From contig CAXBCP010000012.1 in the NCBI GenBank assembly GCA_963974055.1, forward strand, positions 1 to 64,000: 64,000 bases of DNA, given 5' to 3'. A program made the translations under genes and the position numbers. Shown here piece after piece: positions 8,259 through 17,060 of this stretch (the stretch's first letter is position 1; the number at the start of each line of letters is the position of its first letter). The notes under the pieces are model-generated. The model was not told the origin of the DNA. It saw nothing but the letters and a program-made list of their open reading frames with translations, and did no database searches. This DNA comes from CAXBCP01 sp963974055 (GTDB lineage: Bacteria > Pseudomonadota > Alphaproteobacteria > MPNO01 > UBA830).

Positions 8259-9955
8259 GTGCGGATCTCCGCCATCAGCTTGTCGGCAGCGGCGCGCGCT
8301 TCATCGGTAACTGTGGTGCCGGCCAGCATGCGCGCGATTTCCTCGCGCCGCTCGTCTGTCGACAGTTCGGCGACCGCAGTCACGGTACTGTCTTTGCCTG
8401 CAGTTTTTTCAATGGATTTCATGACATGAAGATGCCGCACGCCGCGCGCGGCGACCTGCGGCGAATGGGTGACGACGAGCACCTGGATGCCGTCGGAAAG
8501 GCGCGACAGCCGTTCCGCGACAGAGGCGGCCGTGGCACCCCCGACGCCTGCATCGACCTCGTCGAAAACAAGCGTGGTCACGCGGTTCGATGTCGACAGC
8601 GCGACTTTAAGCGCCAGCAGCAGGCGCGCCAGTTCGCCGCCGGAGGCGACCTTGTTGATGGGGCCCGCCGGCTGGCCGGGATTGGTGGTGACTTCGAACC
8701 GGATCTGGTCGATTCCGTGGCTCGACCAGGCGGATTCGGGAAGCTGCGCGATCTGTGCCGTGAAAGAAGCTTTTTCCAGCCGCAGGTGCGGCAGTTCCCT
8801 GTTGATCGCCGTATCCAGCGCCTGTGCCGCACCCACGCGCGCCTGATGGAGTTCGCCCGCAGCGTCCTCATAGGCTTTCGCGGCATTCCGCGCTTCCGTT
8901 TCGAGGCGGGTAAGATCGCGGTCGGCATCGTCCAGCCGTTCCAGTTTCTGGGCGAACGAATCCCGCAGGGCGGCCAGGGAATCCACATCCGTGCTGTGTT
9001 TACGGGCGAGGGCGCGGAGACCGAATAAGCGCTCGTCAATCCGTTCGAGCTGGGCCGGGTCCTGATCGAGCGACCGTAGCGCATCTTCGAGAAGATCTAT
9101 CGTGTTGGCGGTTTCGTTGCCTGTCCGCTCCATGCCTTCGAGCACCGCTTTGAGGGTGCCGGCGGCCTGTTCGTTGGCCCGTTCGAGAGCGCGCGACGCC
9201 TTGGACAGGGCGGTTTGCAGGCCCTTGTGTCCGGCCAGCGTGTCGAGCGACTGATGGATCGCTTCGGCAATTTTCTCGCTGTTCATCATGACGGAGCGGG
9301 ATTCCGATAACTGGGCTTCCTCGCCCTCCTGCGGGTCGAACTGATCGAGCTCGGCGAATACGTGGCGCAGGTAATCGCCCTCGCTGGCGATTCTTTCGAT
9401 TTCGTCGCGGGCCGTGGCCAGTGCCTTTTCCGCGGCTTTCAGGGTCGCCCAGGTGTCTCTCGTTCGGGTCACCTGGGTATCGAGGCGGCCGAAGGCGTCA
9501 AGCGCATCTCGGTGATTTGCCGGGTCGAGAAGCCCGTGGCTTGCAAACTGGCCTTCGATCTCGATCAGGGTTTCGCCGATGCTGCGCAGGGCGCCGGCGC
9601 TGATGGTCTGATCGTTGACAAAGGCGCGGCTTCGCCCGTCGCCGGTCAGCGTTCGCCGCAGAATAAGCGGCTCGCCGCGTTCCGGCACGTCAATGTCGTT
9701 TTCGGCGAGGCGGGCGAGCGCCGCGTGATCGTCGGGAAGCTCGAACGTTGCGGTAATAACCGCCTTTTTTCCCGATCCGGCGCCGCCGCGGACATAGGAT
9801 GAATCGGCCCGTGCGCCGATCGCAAGGCCGAGCGCGTCGAGCAGAATGGATTTACCGGCACCGGTCTCGCCGGTCAGAACGCAAAGGCCGGCACGGAATT
9901 CAATGTCGAGCCGGTCGACGAGAACAAAATTCCTGATGGAGAGCGATGCAAGCAT
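8255..9955 (-). CDS. recN: DNA repair protein RecN (SMC-like ATPase)
   Basis: Cohesin-like ATPase of 566 residues involved in double-strand break repair. The N-terminal Walker A is GETGAGKS (29-36), followed by a long helical coiled-coil middle. The ABC signature region reads VASGGELARLLLALK, and Walker B is TLVFDEVDAGVGG. The signature-plus-D-loop order and the sequence VTHSPQVAARG match RecN rather than RecF or SMC. It starts six bases after bamD and overlaps ligA by four bases, so the three are probably co-transcribed. I saw no LexA box in front, which fits its position inside an operon. Confidence 0.95.
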   Translation of the reverse strand: MLASLSIRNFVLVDRLDIEFRAGLCVLTGETGAGKSILLDALGLAIGARADSSYVRGGAGSGKKAVITATFELPDDHAALARLAENDIDVPERGEPLILRRTLTGDGRSRAFVNDQTISAGALRSIGETLIEIEGQFASHGLLDPANHRDALDAFGRLDTQVTRTRDTWATLKAAEKALATARDEIERIASEGDYLRHVFAELDQFDPQEGEEAQLSESRSVMMNSEKIAEAIHQSLDTLAGHKGLQTALSKASRALERANEQAAGTLKAVLEGMERTGNETANTIDLLEDALRSLDQDPAQLERIDERLFGLRALARKHSTDVDSLAALRDSFAQKLERLDDADRDLTRLETEARNAAKAYEDAAGELHQARVGAAQALDTAINRELPHLRLEKASFTAQIAQLPESAWSSHGIDQIRFEVTTNPGQPAGPINKVASGGELARLLLALKVALSTSNRVTTLVFDEVDAGVGGATAASVAERLSRLSDGIQVLVVTHSPQVAARGVRHLHVMKSIEKTAGKDSTVTAVAELSTDERREEIARMLAGTTVTDEARAAADKLMAEIRT

Positions 9956-9961
9956 CGCGAA

Positions 9962-10774
9962 TCAGAACAACCAGCCCCAGGTGCGCGAGAAAAAGCCCTG
10001 GTCTTCCGGGCGTGCGCGCAGGTCCGACCCGGCGGCGACGGCATAGCTGTCCAGATACCACTCGCTGCCCGGGTAATTGTGGCCAAGGACGGCAGCCACG
10101 CGCCGGGCTTCGTCGATCACGCCGATGGCGGTATAGGCTTCGACGAGGCGGTGCAGCGCCTCCGGGACATGGGTGGTGGTCTGATATTCGTCGACGACCT
10201 TGCGGAAGCGGTTGATGGCGGCGAGATGCTGGTTACGCTCAAGATAGAACCGGGCGATCTCCATCTGCTTGCCGGCCAGGTGATCGCGGGTGAGGTCGAT
10301 CTTCAGCTTGGCATCACGGGCATATTTGGAATTCGGGAAACGGCGGACGACTTCGGTCAGGCTCTTCAGCGCCAGTTCGGTGATGAGCTGGTCGCGGGCC
10401 ACGTCTGAAATGCGTTCGTAATACCCCAGTGCTTTCAGGTAATAGGCATAGGCAATATCGCGGTTGCCGGGATGGAGGCGGATGAACCTGTCGATACCGA
10501 TGACGGCTTCGTCATATTCGTTCGCCTGATAATGCGCGAAAGCGGCCATGAGCTGGGCCTTCGTGGCCCAGACGGAATAGGGATGCTGGCGTTCGACTTC
10601 GTCGAACTGCCTGGCCGCGTCCTTGTATTCGCCTGCTTCGAGGGAATTAACGGCCGTATTGTAGAGAACGTCCACTTTCTGTTCGACGTAGACTTCGTCG
10701 TCGCTGCTGCAGGCTGTTAGCGCCGCGCAAACGGACAAGGCGGCGGCGAATAGCCTAATTCGGCGTTTCGGCAT
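9962..10774 (-). CDS. bamD: Outer-membrane assembly lipoprotein BamD
   Basis: Lipoprotein of the beta-barrel assembly machine, anchored in the inner leaflet of the outer membrane. A signal peptide ends in lipobox LTAC, with the acylated cysteine at about residue 22. Tetratricopeptide-like helices follow, including YNTAVNSLEAGEYKDAARQFDEV and the HPGNRDIAYAYYLKAL segment typical of BamD/ComL. A TTG at 10777 directly precedes ATG 10774, and the ATG is chosen (270 residues). It is separated from lpxC by a strong terminator, so its promoter probably lies within 10775-10855. It leads the bamD-recN-ligA unit. Confidence 0.94.
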   Translation of the reverse strand: MPKRRIRLFAAALSVCAALTACSSDDEVYVEQKVDVLYNTAVNSLEAGEYKDAARQFDEVERQHPYSVWATKAQLMAAFAHYQANEYDEAVIGIDRFIRLHPGNRDIAYAYYLKALGYYERISDVARDQLITELALKSLTEVVRRFPNSKYARDAKLKIDLTRDHLAGKQMEIARFYLERNQHLAAINRFRKVVDEYQTTTHVPEALHRLVEAYTAIGVIDEARRVAAVLGHNYPGSEWYLDSYAVAAGSDLRARPEDQGFFSRTWGWLF

Positions 10775-10855
10775 CAAATTTCTCTATCCGAATGAACTGA
10801 CAGTCAAAGCGCAGTTTATATAACACTGATGGGGCATTGAAAGTAGGCCGGATCG

Positions 10856-10882
10856 AAAAAAGGCGCCCGTATGGGCGCCTTT
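10856..10882 (-). terminator. Rho-independent terminator after lpxC
   Basis: On the - strand, AAAGGCGCCC and GGGCGCCTTT form a 10-base-pair stem closing a 4-base loop, and the T run then continues to six Ts. It lies 24 bases beyond the lpxC stop and marks the end of the main mraZ-to-lpxC cluster. It separates that cluster from bamD. Confidence 0.85.
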
Positions 10883-10905
10883 GGAATTCGCATTTCAGGC
10901 CTGGA

Positions 10906-11829
10906 TCAGGCAACCGCGGAGCTTGCTTCCAACGCCTGCTGGGGAAACCCCTGTGTCGGCGCGTCGATCCGTGTCCAGGCGTCTTCGTCGGCAAAGACGG
11001 CCCGCAGCAACTCGTTATTCAGTTCATGCCCCGACCGGCTTGCGACGACCTCTCCGATGACGGGGCCGCCGGCGAGATACAGATCGCCGATGCAATCCAG
11101 AATTTTGTGCCGGACGAATTCATCGTCATAGCGCAGGCCGCCTTCGTTCAGGATCTTGTCGCCACTGACGACCACCGCGTTGTCGAGCGAGCCGCCAAGC
11201 GCAAGGCCGGCATTGCGGAGGGCATCCACTTCCTGCTCGAAACCGAATGTGCGGGCGCGGGCGATATCGGACTTGAAATTTGCGCCGACCCGCTGGAACA
11301 CGCGTTCCTGCCGGTCGATCGCGGAGGATGCGAAATCGATCTCGAAGTCCAGGCTGAACTCTTTCGAAGGGCGCACCGTCAGGGTGCGCGTGTCGTCTCC
11401 GACCGTGACCGGTTTCAGAATCTTGATTGCCGTGCGGCGGGCGTCCTGTTCGACCGTGCCGGCGCATTCGACCAGAAAGACGAAAGGTGCGGCGCTGCCG
11501 TCCATGATCGGAATTTCCGGGCCATCGACTTCGATCAGGACGTTATCGATCTCGCAGCCGGCAAGCGCCGCCATAAGATGTTCGACCGTGCTTATGGTCG
11601 CGCCATGATCGTTGCCCACGGTCGTCGCAAGCCGGGTATCGACCACATTGGCCCAGTTCAGAATGATTTCCCGCGCGCCGTTCACCAGATCGGTGCGGCA
11701 AATCCGGATGCCGGAATTTTCCTCAGCGGGTTTGAGGGTCAGTGTCGTTTTCCGGCCGGAATGCAGAGCAATACCCGTACAACCGATTTCGGTTTTCAGT
11801 GTTTTCTGTTTAATCACGCCAACGGTCAT
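10906..11829 (-). CDS. lpxC: UDP-3-O-acyl-N-acetylglucosamine deacetylase
   Basis: Zinc deacetylase performing the committed step of lipid A synthesis (307 residues). Family features are the N-terminal GIALHSGRKTTLTLKPA, the zinc-binding helix STVEHLMAALAG, and the second ligand segment KILDCIGDLYLAG with His and Asp. The late segment SGHELNNELLRAV contains the catalytic histidine. It is the last gene of the dcw cluster, about 200 bases after ftsZ, and is followed by an intrinsic terminator. The gap to ftsZ contains a hairpin and a short direct repeat that may give it separate control. Confidence 0.96.
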   Translation of the reverse strand: MTVGVIKQKTLKTEIGCTGIALHSGRKTTLTLKPAEENSGIRICRTDLVNGAREIILNWANVVDTRLATTVGNDHGATISTVEHLMAALAGCEIDNVLIEVDGPEIPIMDGSAAPFVFLVECAGTVEQDARRTAIKILKPVTVGDDTRTLTVRPSKEFSLDFEIDFASSAIDRQERVFQRVGANFKSDIARARTFGFEQEVDALRNAGLALGGSLDNAVVVSGDKILNEGGLRYDDEFVRHKILDCIGDLYLAGGPVIGEVVASRSGHELNNELLRAVFADEDAWTRIDAPTQGFPQQALEASSAVA

Positions 11830-11924
11830 AATTCTGCATTACCCTGGTTCTCGTCTTGTCTGCCCTGGATACTGGCGGGCCAGATGCTGAAGGAACCCAA
11901 ATCTGCCTTGATGCGGATTCAAGG

Positions 11925-11957
11925 CCTCGGAGAGTGTTTACCAAACACCCCCCGAGG
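11925..11957 (-). other. Two-part RNA hairpin between ftsZ and lpxC
   Basis: CCTCGG (11925-11930) pairs with CCGAGG (11952-11957), and inside it GTGTTT pairs with AAACAC, leaving a 3-base apical loop and a 3x3 internal loop. No T run follows in either direction, so it is not a standard terminator. It could be a processing site or could stabilise ends between the ftsZ and lpxC messages. Confidence 0.45.
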
Positions 11958-11971
11958 AACTCAAATCAACA

Positions 11972-11989
11972 AATGTTACAGAATGTTAC
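11972..11989. repeat. Direct repeat AATGTTAC x2, 10-base spacing
   Basis: AATGTTAC occurs at 11972-11979 and 11982-11989, one helical turn apart, in the ftsZ-lpxC gap. The spacing is what a dimer binding one face of the helix would need. No known motif is recognised. Confidence 0.35.
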
Positions 11990-12025
11990 GTGACTTAGAC
12001 GGTTAACGTCCCGCCATCGGCCCCG

Positions 12026-13861
12026 TCAGTTTGCCTGCCGGCGAAGGAAGGCCGGAATTTCCAGCAAATCGTCGTCGGACTGGGACGTCTGGACCCTGTC
12101 TTCCGGGTCTACGCCGGACAAACGCGCCTGCTGAGGCCCGGTTTCCTGCGGCTTTTCCGGTTTGGACGCCGTCACGGGCCGTGCCGGCGGATTGGCCGGT
12201 GCGGCCGGTGACGTTGCTGCCGGTTTGGCGTCCTGCGCGGTGCCGGTGATACGCTGGAACAGATTCGGCCGGCGGCGGCGCGAATCGTCCACCGAACCGC
12301 CATTCACGAGATCGGCTTCCTTGAACGGATCCGATCCACCTGTCCGTTCGGGCGCCGATTGGCGATCGACCGGCGGCGGCGGCATAAAGGCGTCGTTTTT
12401 GGCGACCAGCCGCGGTTCCGGGCGTGCCGCCGATTCGGCGACAGGTTCCGGGGCGGTCTCCGGCGTCATTTCCGGTTCGGCCGCCGCGGGCGCTGCCGCA
12501 GCGACTTCAGGAGCCGGCTCCGACTGCGCATATGCAGCAGGGGCTTCGCTGGCCGGTATCTCCGCTTCGGCGGCCGCCGGGGTCATCGTGTCCGGAGCTT
12601 CCGCCGCCGGGGCCACAGGCGCGGTTGCTGGAGGCGTGTAGGATGACGGCATCGGCGGCATGCTGCGCGCAGCGGGGGCCGCCATGGGTGCCGGCGTTTC
12701 CGGCATCGTCGTTTCCTCGACGCTCGCTTCTGCGGCGATCGGCTGTGCGGGCGCTTCCGGCGCCGCTTCCGGGGCGGAGGCAGTGGCCGGCATGGCCTGG
12801 TCGTCTTCAACCGGTGTCTCGGTATCTTTGGTCCGGACCAGCTTCTGCGGCGGCGAATAGACTTTCAGAACCGGCCGCGGCTGGGTTTCGGCGACCGCAT
12901 CTATGCCCGTCGCGACCACGGATACCCGCATCTTGCCTTCGAGGGACGAGTCCATCGTCGAGCCGAAGATGATATTGGCGTCCGGATCGACTTCTTCGCC
13001 GATCCTGTTGGCCGCTTCGTCGACCTCGAACAGGGTCATGTCCGGGCCGCCTGTGATGTTGATCAGCACGCCGCGTGCGCCTTTCATCGATACATCGTCC
13101 AGAAGCGGGTTCGAAATTGCGGCTTCGGCGGCAAGACGGGCGCGGTCTTCGCCGTCGCCTTCGCCGGTGCCCATCATCGCCTTGCCCATTTCGCTCATCA
13201 CGGCGCGAATGTCGGCAAAGTCGAGGTTGATCAGGCCCGGCACCACCATGAGGTCGGTAACGCCCCTGACGCCGGAATGAAGTACCTCATCCGCCATTGT
13301 GAAGGCATCCGCAAACGTGGTTTTTTCGTTGGCGATGCGGAACAGGTTCTGGTTGGGGATGACGATCAGCGTGTCGACGTATTGCTGCATTTCTTCAATC
13401 CCGGCTTCGGCGATCCGCATCCGGTTGATGCCCTCGAACTGGAACGGCTTGGTAACGACGCCAACCGTCAGAATGCCGTGTTCCCGGGCAAGCCGTGCAA
13501 TCACCGGAGCCGCGCCGGTGCCCGTGCCACCGCCCATGCCGGCGGTAATGAACACCATGTGGGCGGAACCCAGCGCTTCCATGAGATCATCCATGGCTTC
13601 TTCTGCCGCTGCCCGGCCGATATCGGGGCGCGACCCGGCGCCGAGGCCATGGGTAATGCCCGGCCCAAGCTGGATGGGTTTTTCGGCCAGCGACTGCGCG
13701 AGTGCCTGGGCGTCGGTATTGGCGACAACGAATTCAACGCCTTCGAGCTGCGACGAAATCATGTTGTTGACCGCATTGCCGCCGGCGCCGCCGACGCCGA
13801 TGACGCTGATCCGCGGTTTCAGGTGGTCCTGGGGTGAGGGTACGGTGAGATTGATGGTCAT
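12026..13861 (-). CDS. ftsZ: Cell division GTPase FtsZ
   Basis: Tubulin-like GTPase that forms the Z ring (611 residues). The GTP-binding core contains GVGGAGGNAVNNM, the tubulin signature GGGTGTG and the T7-loop sequence NLDFADIRAVM. After about residue 340 comes a roughly 250-residue low-complexity linker rich in Ala, Pro and Glu. The end is the conserved partner-binding peptide LLEIPAFLRRQAN, which docks FtsA and other partners. A long linker is usual in alphaproteobacteria. An ideal AGGAGG at 13867-13872 sits five bases before the ATG, the strongest ribosome-binding site in the cluster, which fits the high FtsZ demand. Confidence 0.97.
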   Translation of the reverse strand: MTINLTVPSPQDHLKPRISVIGVGGAGGNAVNNMISSQLEGVEFVVANTDAQALAQSLAEKPIQLGPGITHGLGAGSRPDIGRAAAEEAMDDLMEALGSAHMVFITAGMGGGTGTGAAPVIARLAREHGILTVGVVTKPFQFEGINRMRIAEAGIEEMQQYVDTLIVIPNQNLFRIANEKTTFADAFTMADEVLHSGVRGVTDLMVVPGLINLDFADIRAVMSEMGKAMMGTGEGDGEDRARLAAEAAISNPLLDDVSMKGARGVLINITGGPDMTLFEVDEAANRIGEEVDPDANIIFGSTMDSSLEGKMRVSVVATGIDAVAETQPRPVLKVYSPPQKLVRTKDTETPVEDDQAMPATASAPEAAPEAPAQPIAAEASVEETTMPETPAPMAAPAARSMPPMPSSYTPPATAPVAPAAEAPDTMTPAAAEAEIPASEAPAAYAQSEPAPEVAAAAPAAAEPEMTPETAPEPVAESAARPEPRLVAKNDAFMPPPPVDRQSAPERTGGSDPFKEADLVNGGSVDDSRRRRPNLFQRITGTAQDAKPAATSPAAPANPPARPVTASKPEKPQETGPQQARLSGVDPEDRVQTSQSDDDLLEIPAFLRRQAN

Positions 13862-13893
13862 TAAAGCCTCCTGTTACAGGGAAGGGACGAAAC

Positions 13894-13912
13894 GGGTGGT
13901 GCCGATCCACCC
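13894..13912 (-). other. Small hairpin in the ftsZ leader
   Basis: GGGTGG at 13894-13899 and CCACCC at 13907-13912 form a six-base-pair stem with a seven-base loop, in the 127-base ftsA-ftsZ gap and about 35 bases before the ftsZ start. No T run follows. It could affect ftsZ message stability or mark an internal processing point. This is inferred from sequence only. Confidence 0.3.
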
Positions 13913-13988
13913 GGGGTGAGGATTCCGCGAAACGGCCGCGGTCTTGGGTAGGCGCGTTGGTCGTGAACTGGGTAAATTCTTCATCCGG

Positions 13989-15233
13989 TTAAAAGCTCTC
14001 CTTCAGCCATTGGCCGATCCGTGCCATCCGCCCGACGGGGGCGGCGTCATTCGCGGGACTGTCTTCGATGGTGCCGGCGTATTTTTCGACGCCGTAACGC
14101 AAAAGCCCGGAACAGGTTGAAAAGGCCGGTCCGCTGGTCGCTTCGGCGAGGCCGCTGATTCTCAGGGGACGTCCGATACGGATCTGTTTTTCGAGGACGA
14201 GCCCCGCGAGTTCGGGAACACCGTGAAGCTGCGATGCACCGCCGGTCAGAACCATGCGGCGGCCCGAAATCCGGTCGGCGCCGCTGATTTCGAGGCGTTC
14301 GCGGACAAGCTCGAACGTTTCTTCCATGCGCGGCCGGATAATGCCCGTCAGGATCGATCTCGGGACATGGTTGGCCTGGTTGTGATCGTCTTCGCCGACC
14401 AGCGGCACGTCGATGATCTCGTTGTCGTCCGACTGCGAAGACACAGCGCTGCCGTACAGGATCTTCATCCTTTCGGCATGCACGACGGGGGTCGACAGGC
14501 CGCGGGCGATATCGTTGGTGACATGGCCGCCGCCAACGGGAATCGAATCCGCAAATACGACCTGGCCGTCATAGAAAACCGCAATCGTCGTGGTGCCGCC
14601 GCCCATATCGACAAGGGTGACGCCGAGATCCTTTTCGTCCTCGACGAGGCAGGACAGGCCGGCGGCATATGGAGACACCACGACCTCCTCGATATCGAGA
14701 TGACAGCGTGCGACACAGGTCTTGAGATTGCGGACCGCGCCGCTCGCGGCATTGATGTGGTGAAAGTTGACGCCGAGTCGTTCGCCGTACATGCCCCGCG
14801 GGTCGTGAATGCCGCGGTTGCCGTCGATCGCATAGCCGATCGGCAGGCAATGGATCAGGTCGCGGTCGTCGGGCTGTTCGATCTGGAAATTGCGCTCGCG
14901 GGCGCGGCGGATGTCCGTTTCCGCGATTTCATGGCCCGCGATGGAAACTTCTATCTCCTGCACCTGCGAATACATGCGGCCGCCGGAAAGATTGACAAAT
15001 ATTTTGTCGATGCGTTCACCCGCCAGTTCCTCGGCGGCGCTCACGGCCGTCAGGACGGCGTTCTGGGCCGCGTCCATATCGACCACGCTGCCGTTCCGGA
15101 CGCCGGCGGAAGCCTGCTGGGCAACGCCGATGACGCGAATACCGCCTTCTGTGTTCGCATGGGCGATGAAACAGCACGTTTTCGAGCTGCCGACATCCAG
15201 CGCGGCAATGATTCCTGTGCGAAGCTTGGCCAC
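13989..15233 (-). CDS. ftsA: Cell division protein FtsA
   Basis: Actin-like ATPase that tethers FtsZ to the inner membrane and recruits late division proteins (414 residues). The phosphate-1 motif is ALDVGSSKTCC near residue 12. The 1C domain follows, then VDMGGGTTTIAVFYDG (phosphate-2) and VLTGGASQLHGVPELA (adenosine motif). The C-terminus GRMARIGQWLKESF is an amphipathic membrane-targeting helix. The start codon is GTG 15233, with GGGAG about eleven bases upstream. It follows ftsQ by 46 bases and precedes ftsZ, the standard order. Confidence 0.96.
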   Translation of the reverse strand: MAKLRTGIIAALDVGSSKTCCFIAHANTEGGIRVIGVAQQASAGVRNGSVVDMDAAQNAVLTAVSAAEELAGERIDKIFVNLSGGRMYSQVQEIEVSIAGHEIAETDIRRARERNFQIEQPDDRDLIHCLPIGYAIDGNRGIHDPRGMYGERLGVNFHHINAASGAVRNLKTCVARCHLDIEEVVVSPYAAGLSCLVEDEKDLGVTLVDMGGGTTTIAVFYDGQVVFADSIPVGGGHVTNDIARGLSTPVVHAERMKILYGSAVSSQSDDNEIIDVPLVGEDDHNQANHVPRSILTGIIRPRMEETFELVRERLEISGADRISGRRMVLTGGASQLHGVPELAGLVLEKQIRIGRPLRISGLAEATSGPAFSTCSGLLRYGVEKYAGTIEDSPANDAAPVGRMARIGQWLKESF

Positions 15234-15279
15234 GGTCAGACGGTCTCCCGGTTCGGTTTGTCAGAAGCCAGACGGTTCA

Positions 15280-16152
15280 TCAGGTGTTCTTTCCCTTGCG
15301 GTGGCTGACCTTGCGGTCCGTTTCCGGGCGGCCGCCACGGGTGCGAACGATCAACTGGTCCGGAATCCGGAGGTCGATCGACAGCAGATCCTGTTTCAAA
15401 AGCTTGTGCTGGCGTTCCAGCCGCGCGAACCGGCGCCAAGCGCCGAGAGCATCGTTTTCCGGCAACCGTACGAAGACGCCGTTATCCATGCGGATATTCC
15501 AGCGCCGGTCGCCGACCCGGACGGCGGCATTTACCCGGCGTTTCAGGTCGGGTTCGCGGGACAGTATCGACAGCAGGGCGGTCGCGTGCGCCGGTGCGTC
15601 TTTGCCGACAAGCACCATCATGTCGTGGAAGCGGTCCAGCTTCCTGGCAGCGATCACGGCGCCCTGATCGTCGACCAGGACGAGTTCGTTCTGGCGCTGC
15701 CAAAGCGCGAGGGGTCGGCGTTCGACGATCCGCACGCGGATGATGCCCGGAAATTCCCGTTCTACACTCGCCACGCGGATCCACGGCAACTGTTCGAGCC
15801 GGGCGCGTGCCCGTTCCAGGTCGACCGTGAGGAGCGGGACGCCCCGTTCGATCCCCAGTGCACGCGTGATTTGCGCGGACGACTCGTGGTTGCGGCCCTC
15901 GAGGAGTATCTGGTCGACCTTCAAACCGGCATCCGCGAGCGCACGTGCGGCGGAGGCGAACATGGAGTTCGTTGCCGTCGCGACCCATCCCGACTGCCAC
16001 AGCCAGACCGGTCCCGCCAGCGCAATGCCGCTTATCCCGAGAACGACACCGGCGCGAATCGATCGCTTGGCCCAACGCGGCAGGGGCCGCTTGCGGCTGC
16101 CCTTCGCGTTGGTTTTGCCTTTTGCCGATGTGGTCGTCTTTATCCATCGCAT
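15280..16152 (-). CDS. ftsQ: Cell division protein FtsQ
   Basis: Bitopic divisome scaffold linking early and late division proteins. It has a Lys/Arg-rich cytoplasmic tail (residues 1-28), one membrane helix (IRAGVVLGISGIALAGPVWL, about 29-48) and a periplasmic POTRA domain with LEGRNHESSAQITRAL. A beta domain follows with PWIRVASVEREFPGIIRVRIVERRPLALW. The frame is open further upstream inside ddl, but MRW at 16152 gives the normal 290-residue form. It overlaps the ddl end by 13 bases. The basic C-terminal tail (HRKGKNT) is slightly longer than the core domain. Confidence 0.94.
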   Translation of the reverse strand: MRWIKTTTSAKGKTNAKGSRKRPLPRWAKRSIRAGVVLGISGIALAGPVWLWQSGWVATATNSMFASAARALADAGLKVDQILLEGRNHESSAQITRALGIERGVPLLTVDLERARARLEQLPWIRVASVEREFPGIIRVRIVERRPLALWQRQNELVLVDDQGAVIAARKLDRFHDMMVLVGKDAPAHATALLSILSREPDLKRRVNAAVRVGDRRWNIRMDNGVFVRLPENDALGAWRRFARLERQHKLLKQDLLSIDLRIPDQLIVRTRGGRPETDRKVSHRKGKNT

Positions 16153-17060
16153 GATGCGTTCTCCACCATCCAGCGAACCAGGTCGCTGAAGCTGATACCG
16201 GCATGGGCGGCCTGTTCGGGAACAAGCGACAGGGGCGTCATGCCCGGTTGTGTATTGATTTCGAGAAGAAAGAGCGCGCCCGGTTCTCCGCCGGAATCGT
16301 CGTAGCGAAAATCGGCACGCGATACGCCGCGGCATCCGAGCGTGTTATGTGCCCGGACCGCATATTCCATCGCCATTGCGTAAACTTCGTCGTTTACCGG
16401 CGCCGGGATCAGGTGATCGGCTTTGCCCTCGGTGTATTTTGCCGAGTAATCGTAGAATCCGTTCCGCGGGCGGATTTCGGTGACGCCCAGCGCGCGGTCG
16501 CCCATCACCGCGACGGTCAGTTCGCGGCCGGGAATGTATTTTTCCACCATCACGGAATCGCCGAATGTCCATGCGTCGCTATCCGGCGACGGAATGTCGG
16601 AATCCTCCAGAACGATGGTGACACCGACGCTCGATCCTTCGTTCATCGGCTTGATGACGAACGGGATATCCATTACGGCGCCGGTCTTGAAATCGTCGCG
16701 TGTCGCGATTTCGTGGCGGGGACAGGGAATGCCGACGGTTTCGAACAAACGTTTCGCCATCGGCTTGTCCATGGCAAGCGCAGACGCCATCACGCCGGAA
16801 TGCGTGTAGGCCAGTCCGAGGCATTCGAGAATGCCCTGGACGCAGCCGTCTTCGCCGTAGCGTCCGTGAAGCGCATTGACGACGACATCGGGCGACGGCG
16901 ACAACTGGGCGGCAAGCCCGGCGACATCGCGCTGCACGTCGATGGCGCGAACGTCGAGCCCGGACGTTTTGAGCGCATCGACAATGGCGCCGCCGCTTAC
17001 CAGCGACACTTCGCGTTCGCTCGACCAACCGCCCATCAGAACTGCCACGGACCTGCTCAT
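16140..17060 (-). CDS. ddl: D-alanine--D-alanine ligase
   Basis: ATP-grasp ligase that makes the D-Ala-D-Ala dipeptide used by MurF (306 residues). The start gives MSRSVAVLMGGWSSEREVSLVSGG, the usual DdlB N-terminus. FVIKPMNEGSSVGV carries the nucleotide-binding lysine, FYDYSAKYTEG is the omega-loop region, and LLEINTQPGMT provides the metal-binding Glu and Asn. Its ATG overlaps the murB stop as ATGA, and its own 3' end overlaps ftsQ by 13 bases. Confidence 0.96.
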   Translation of the reverse strand: MSRSVAVLMGGWSSEREVSLVSGGAIVDALKTSGLDVRAIDVQRDVAGLAAQLSPSPDVVVNALHGRYGEDGCVQGILECLGLAYTHSGVMASALAMDKPMAKRLFETVGIPCPRHEIATRDDFKTGAVMDIPFVIKPMNEGSSVGVTIVLEDSDIPSPDSDAWTFGDSVMVEKYIPGRELTVAVMGDRALGVTEIRPRNGFYDYSAKYTEGKADHLIPAPVNDEVYAMAMEYAVRAHNTLGCRGVSRADFRYDDSGGEPGALFLLEINTQPGMTPLSLVPEQAAHAGISFSDLVRWMVENASCDG

